Assembly (NCBI GenBank): GCA_020434465.1
Contig: JAGRAS010000054.1
Location: forward strand, 1-8,192
Direction of reading: 5' to 3'
Origin: Bdellovibrionales bacterium
Lineage (GTDB): Bacteria > Bdellovibrionota > UBA2361 > JAGRAS01
DNA: 8,192 bases
How positions within the stretch are numbered: position 1 is the first letter of the stretch; every line of letters starts with the position of its first letter. Positions 6,426 through 8,192 of this stretch are shown in pieces. The translations under genes and the position numbers were made by a program. The notes under the pieces were generated by a model. The model was not told the DNA's origin. It saw only the letters and a list, made by a program, of their open reading frames with translations, and searched no databases.

Positions 6426-6911
6426 ATGCGAAAGTTTGAAGGTCAGCTTACAGCAAAGGATATGCGATTTGGTATTGTTGCTGGGAGATTTAATAATTTC
6501 ATTGGCGAGAAGCTAATTGCTGGCGCAATTGACACGATTATCAGGCATGGCGGAAGGCGAGAAGATATAACTTTAGTTCCGGTTCCAGGAGCTTTTGAAA
6601 TTCCATTAGCTGCAAAGAAGCTAGCTCAAACAAATTCAGTCGATGCGATTATTGCACTTGGCGTTGTAATTAGAGGAGCCACCCCTCATTTTGACTATGT
6701 TTGTGGAGAGGCTGCAAGTGGTATTTCAAGAGTCTCACTAGAAACTGATGTTCCGGTTGCCTTTGGCGTTATTACGGCTGATACCGTGGATCAAGCTATT
6801 GAAAGAGCAGGATGTAAAGCTGGAAATAAAGGTGTTGAGGCTGCAAGTGCTGCAATTGAAATGGCTAGTTTGGTGCAACAAATAGAGAAGAACTCTGCTT
6901 ATGAAAACTAG
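6426..6911 (+). CDS. ribH: 6,7-dimethyl-8-ribityllumazine synthase
   Basis: It condenses 5-amino-6-ribitylamino-uracil with 3,4-dihydroxy-2-butanone 4-phosphate to the lumazine that RibE uses; the family forms pentamers or 60-mer icosahedra. Its 161 residues fit the usual 155-160. Active-site features are all present: Phe22 in [12 protein letters not shown] (54-61), [14 protein letters not shown] (79-92) with the acid/base His88, Phe113 in PVAFGVIT, and Arg127 with a basic Lys-rich region (GCKAGNKG) that binds the phosphate. The start is clear from AGGGAG, five bases before the ATG. It is separated from ribBA by 189 bases with a candidate promoter and leader hairpin, and its last 11 bases overlap nusB. 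Its need for DHBP makes the damaged DHBP synthase domain of the neighbouring RibBA puzzling. Confidence 0.97.
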   Translation: MRKFEGQLTAKDMRFGIVAGRFNNFIGEKLIAGAIDTIIRHGGRREDITLVPVPGAFEIPLAAKKLAQTNSVDAIIALGVVIRGATPHFDYVCGEAASGISRVSLETDVPVAFGVITADTVDQAIERAGCKAGNKGVEAASAAIEMASLVQQIEKNSAYEN

Positions 6912-7365
6912 AAGAAAAAGCCGTGAGTTTGCGTTACAGTGTCTTTATTGTTGTGATGCAACTGAGAATTGGTCTGATAAAAATTTGAATTTTTTGATTG
7001 ATTATTTTAGTAGCGAGTCTAAGACTGATTCTTTTCTTGTAGAAATAGTTTTTGGTGTTAGGGATAACTTGCTTGTAATTGACGATCAGATTTCATTTGC
7101 TAGCGATCGCTGGAGTATCGATAGAATGGCTAGAGTTGATCGTAATATTTTAAGATTGGCTAGTTTTGAGATTGCCTGTTTAGAAGATATTCCTTTAAAC
7201 GTATCAATAAATGAAGCAGTAGAAATTGCAAAAAGATTTGGTGCTGACGATTCCCCAATGTTTGTTAATGGCGTTCTTGATAATGTTGGTAGAAGCATTA
7301 GCCAGAATAAACAAACTTCTTCTTTTACACAGCAAGGATCTAGTAGGTTAAAAGCTGTTGGCTAG
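6901..7365 (+). CDS. nusB: Transcription antitermination factor NusB
   Basis: NusB pairs with NusE (ribosomal protein S10) to bind boxA RNA and prevent premature termination in rRNA operons. The 154-residue all-helical protein shows the family marks: basic N-terminus [31 protein letters not shown] (about 77-93), and [27 protein letters not shown] (about 102-128). After residue 130 comes a Ser/Gln-rich tail, probably disordered. The start codon lies inside the end of ribH (11-base overlap), which implies translational coupling; only a weak purine stretch (GAGAAG) precedes it. Neighbourhood after ribH is standard for proteobacteria. In gammaproteobacteria thiL often follows, but here a convergent gene begins 21 bases after the stop, so this is the end of the operon. 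No convincing terminator hairpin was found in the convergent gap. Confidence 0.95.
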   Translation: MKTRRKSREFALQCLYCCDATENWSDKNLNFLIDYFSSESKTDSFLVEIVFGVRDNLLVIDDQISFASDRWSIDRMARVDRNILRLASFEIACLEDIPLNVSINEAVEIAKRFGADDSPMFVNGVLDNVGRSISQNKQTSSFTQQGSSRLKAVG

Positions 7366-7386
7366 TTCTTTAGTTTTTATAAGAAT

Positions 7387-8192
7387 TTAATTCTGTAAAA
7401 GATTAATTCCTGTAATCGACCATTCAAACGCAGGTGTTTTTCCAACCTGTTCAACTAAAATGCAGCTCGCATTAACAGAATTATTGAAAAATATAACTAT
7501 ATCACTTTGTGATCCATAGTATGGATAACCATCATTGGTGAAATTAATTGCTCCTTGCCAAGGTATGTCGGACTTAAGAAGATAGTCATCTTTATTTTTC
7601 CAAGTGCTAATCTCATTATTTTCACATTTTTCTTTTGCATAAATTTTTAACGCTCGTGGAAAGTCAGCTCTAAATTTTCCTAATTTAAGTTCAATTCCAG
7701 AAAAGCTAACTGGCTCTACTAAGTTAATTAAAAGCCATTCATCTCCATTTTGCTTACCTAAGCCAGTTGACCAGCGGGTAGCTTCGCTAATATCAGTAAT
7801 TCGTCTTAACTTATTTGTTGAGTTATTAGCAGAAGCTGATAAAGAAGCAGTTTCTTTTCTAAGTGGTATTTTTTTCTTGATTTTAAACTTATTTGGATTG
7901 AGTGCTAGCTCGTAACCTTCGTTCTTGTAAATATATAATGAAGGGGAAGTCAATCTTTTAGAAATTGTTTTAGGCAAATTCAAAACTTGGGGATTTAGAA
8001 AATATGAATTGATTCCAGCAAAAACTGCAAAAAGAACTGATAAAAATAAGGAGGATCTAGGGTTTTTTGAGAGTATATAGACCGAAGAGATGATTAAAAC
8101 AGCGATTGTAAAAACATTTAAAGCTAGCGAGCTAAATCCTGGTGTCAAACGGGAAACGGATTTAATAGGACCTAATGTTGCCAGATGCGCAG
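7387..8192 (-). CDS. C-terminal part of a membrane protein with a discoidin (F5/8 type C)-like domain; 5' end beyond right edge
   Basis: The minus-strand frame is open from the right edge to the stop at 7387-7389, so the N-terminus lies outside the window. A TTG at 8146-8148 could serve as start but lacks a ribosome binding site, and the 14 codons upstream of it read on without a stop. Two hydrophobic segments (about 8127-8071 and 8052-7996) are probably the last membrane helices. After a basic, Ser/Asn-rich linker comes a C-terminal domain (about 7790-7393) resembling a discoidin fold: ATRWSTG, then DEWLLINL, FSGIELKLGKFRADFPRALKIYA, W-containing strands, and FEWSITGI near the end. Similar discoidin tails end multi-helix GT-C-type glycosyltransferase-like proteins in some proteobacteria, so a role in envelope polysaccharide is possible but inferred. 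Convergent with nusB. Confidence 0.65.
   Translation of the reverse strand, partial: AHLATLGPIKSVSRLTPGFSSLALNVFTIAVLIISSVYILSKNPRSSLFLSVLFAVFAGINSYFLNPQVLNLPKTISKRLTSPSLYIYKNEGYELALNPNKFKIKKKIPLRKETASLSASANNSTNKLRRITDISEATRWSTGLGKQNGDEWLLINLVEPVSFSGIELKLGKFRADFPRALKIYAKEKCENNEISTWKNKDDYLLKSDIPWQGAINFTNDGYPYYGSQSDIVIFFNNSVNASCILVEQVGKTPAFEWSITGINLLQN

Noticed and set aside
7366..7394. Bidirectional terminator between nusB and the convergent gene
   Set aside because: Only 5-bp AT-rich stems (TTCTT/AAGAA, AGAAT/ATTCT) are present, without a GC-containing stem or a proper T-run.
8146..8148. TTG as start codon of the right-edge minus-strand gene
   Set aside because: No ribosome binding site precedes it, and the frame continues upstream without a stop to the window edge, so the gene is better treated as 5'-partial.

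Overview
The window comes from an AT-rich bacterial chromosome, roughly one third GC by eye. It holds a housekeeping cluster flanked by less recognisable genes. No mobile element, CRISPR array, tRNA or rRNA is visible. The order acpP, glyA, nrdR, ribE, ribBA, ribH, nusB recalls the proteobacterial arrangement, and most closely the deltaproteobacterial run fabG-acpP-fabF-rpiB-glyA-nrdR-ribD-ribE-ribBA-ribH-nusB. This would be a reduced version of it, lacking fabF, rpiB and ribD. A low-GC Gram-negative lineage related to the former Deltaproteobacteria is a reasonable guess, but it is inference from gene order alone.

Left part (1-2003): an unrecognised gene on the minus strand runs off the left edge. 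An AT-rich spacer follows, ending in a three-copy 17-bp tandem repeat that overlaps the stop codon of a minus-strand bacterioferritin-like gene. Divergent from that gene is a secreted protein that looks like a GH18-type TIM barrel with an altered catalytic motif.

Centre (2004-6236): a 296-bp spacer carries a likely promoter for acpP, which is closed by a clear intrinsic terminator. Then come glyA, nrdR, ribE and ribBA, packed with gaps of 4, 0 and 0 bases and surely co-transcribed. They cover one-carbon/glycine metabolism, control of ribonucleotide reductase, and riboflavin synthesis.

Right part (6237-8192): a 189-bp gap with its own likely promoter and a leader hairpin precedes ribH, whose end overlaps nusB by 11 bases. 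A convergent minus-strand gene follows. It encodes the C-terminal part of a membrane protein with a discoidin-like domain and continues past the right edge.

RibE, RibH and the GTP cyclohydrolase II half of RibBA look intact. The DHBP synthase half of RibBA has lost both active-site histidines and other conserved residues, and ribD is missing from the cluster. The riboflavin pathway encoded here is therefore probably incomplete and must be completed elsewhere in the genome. This is the most interesting observation; the rest is mostly conventional.
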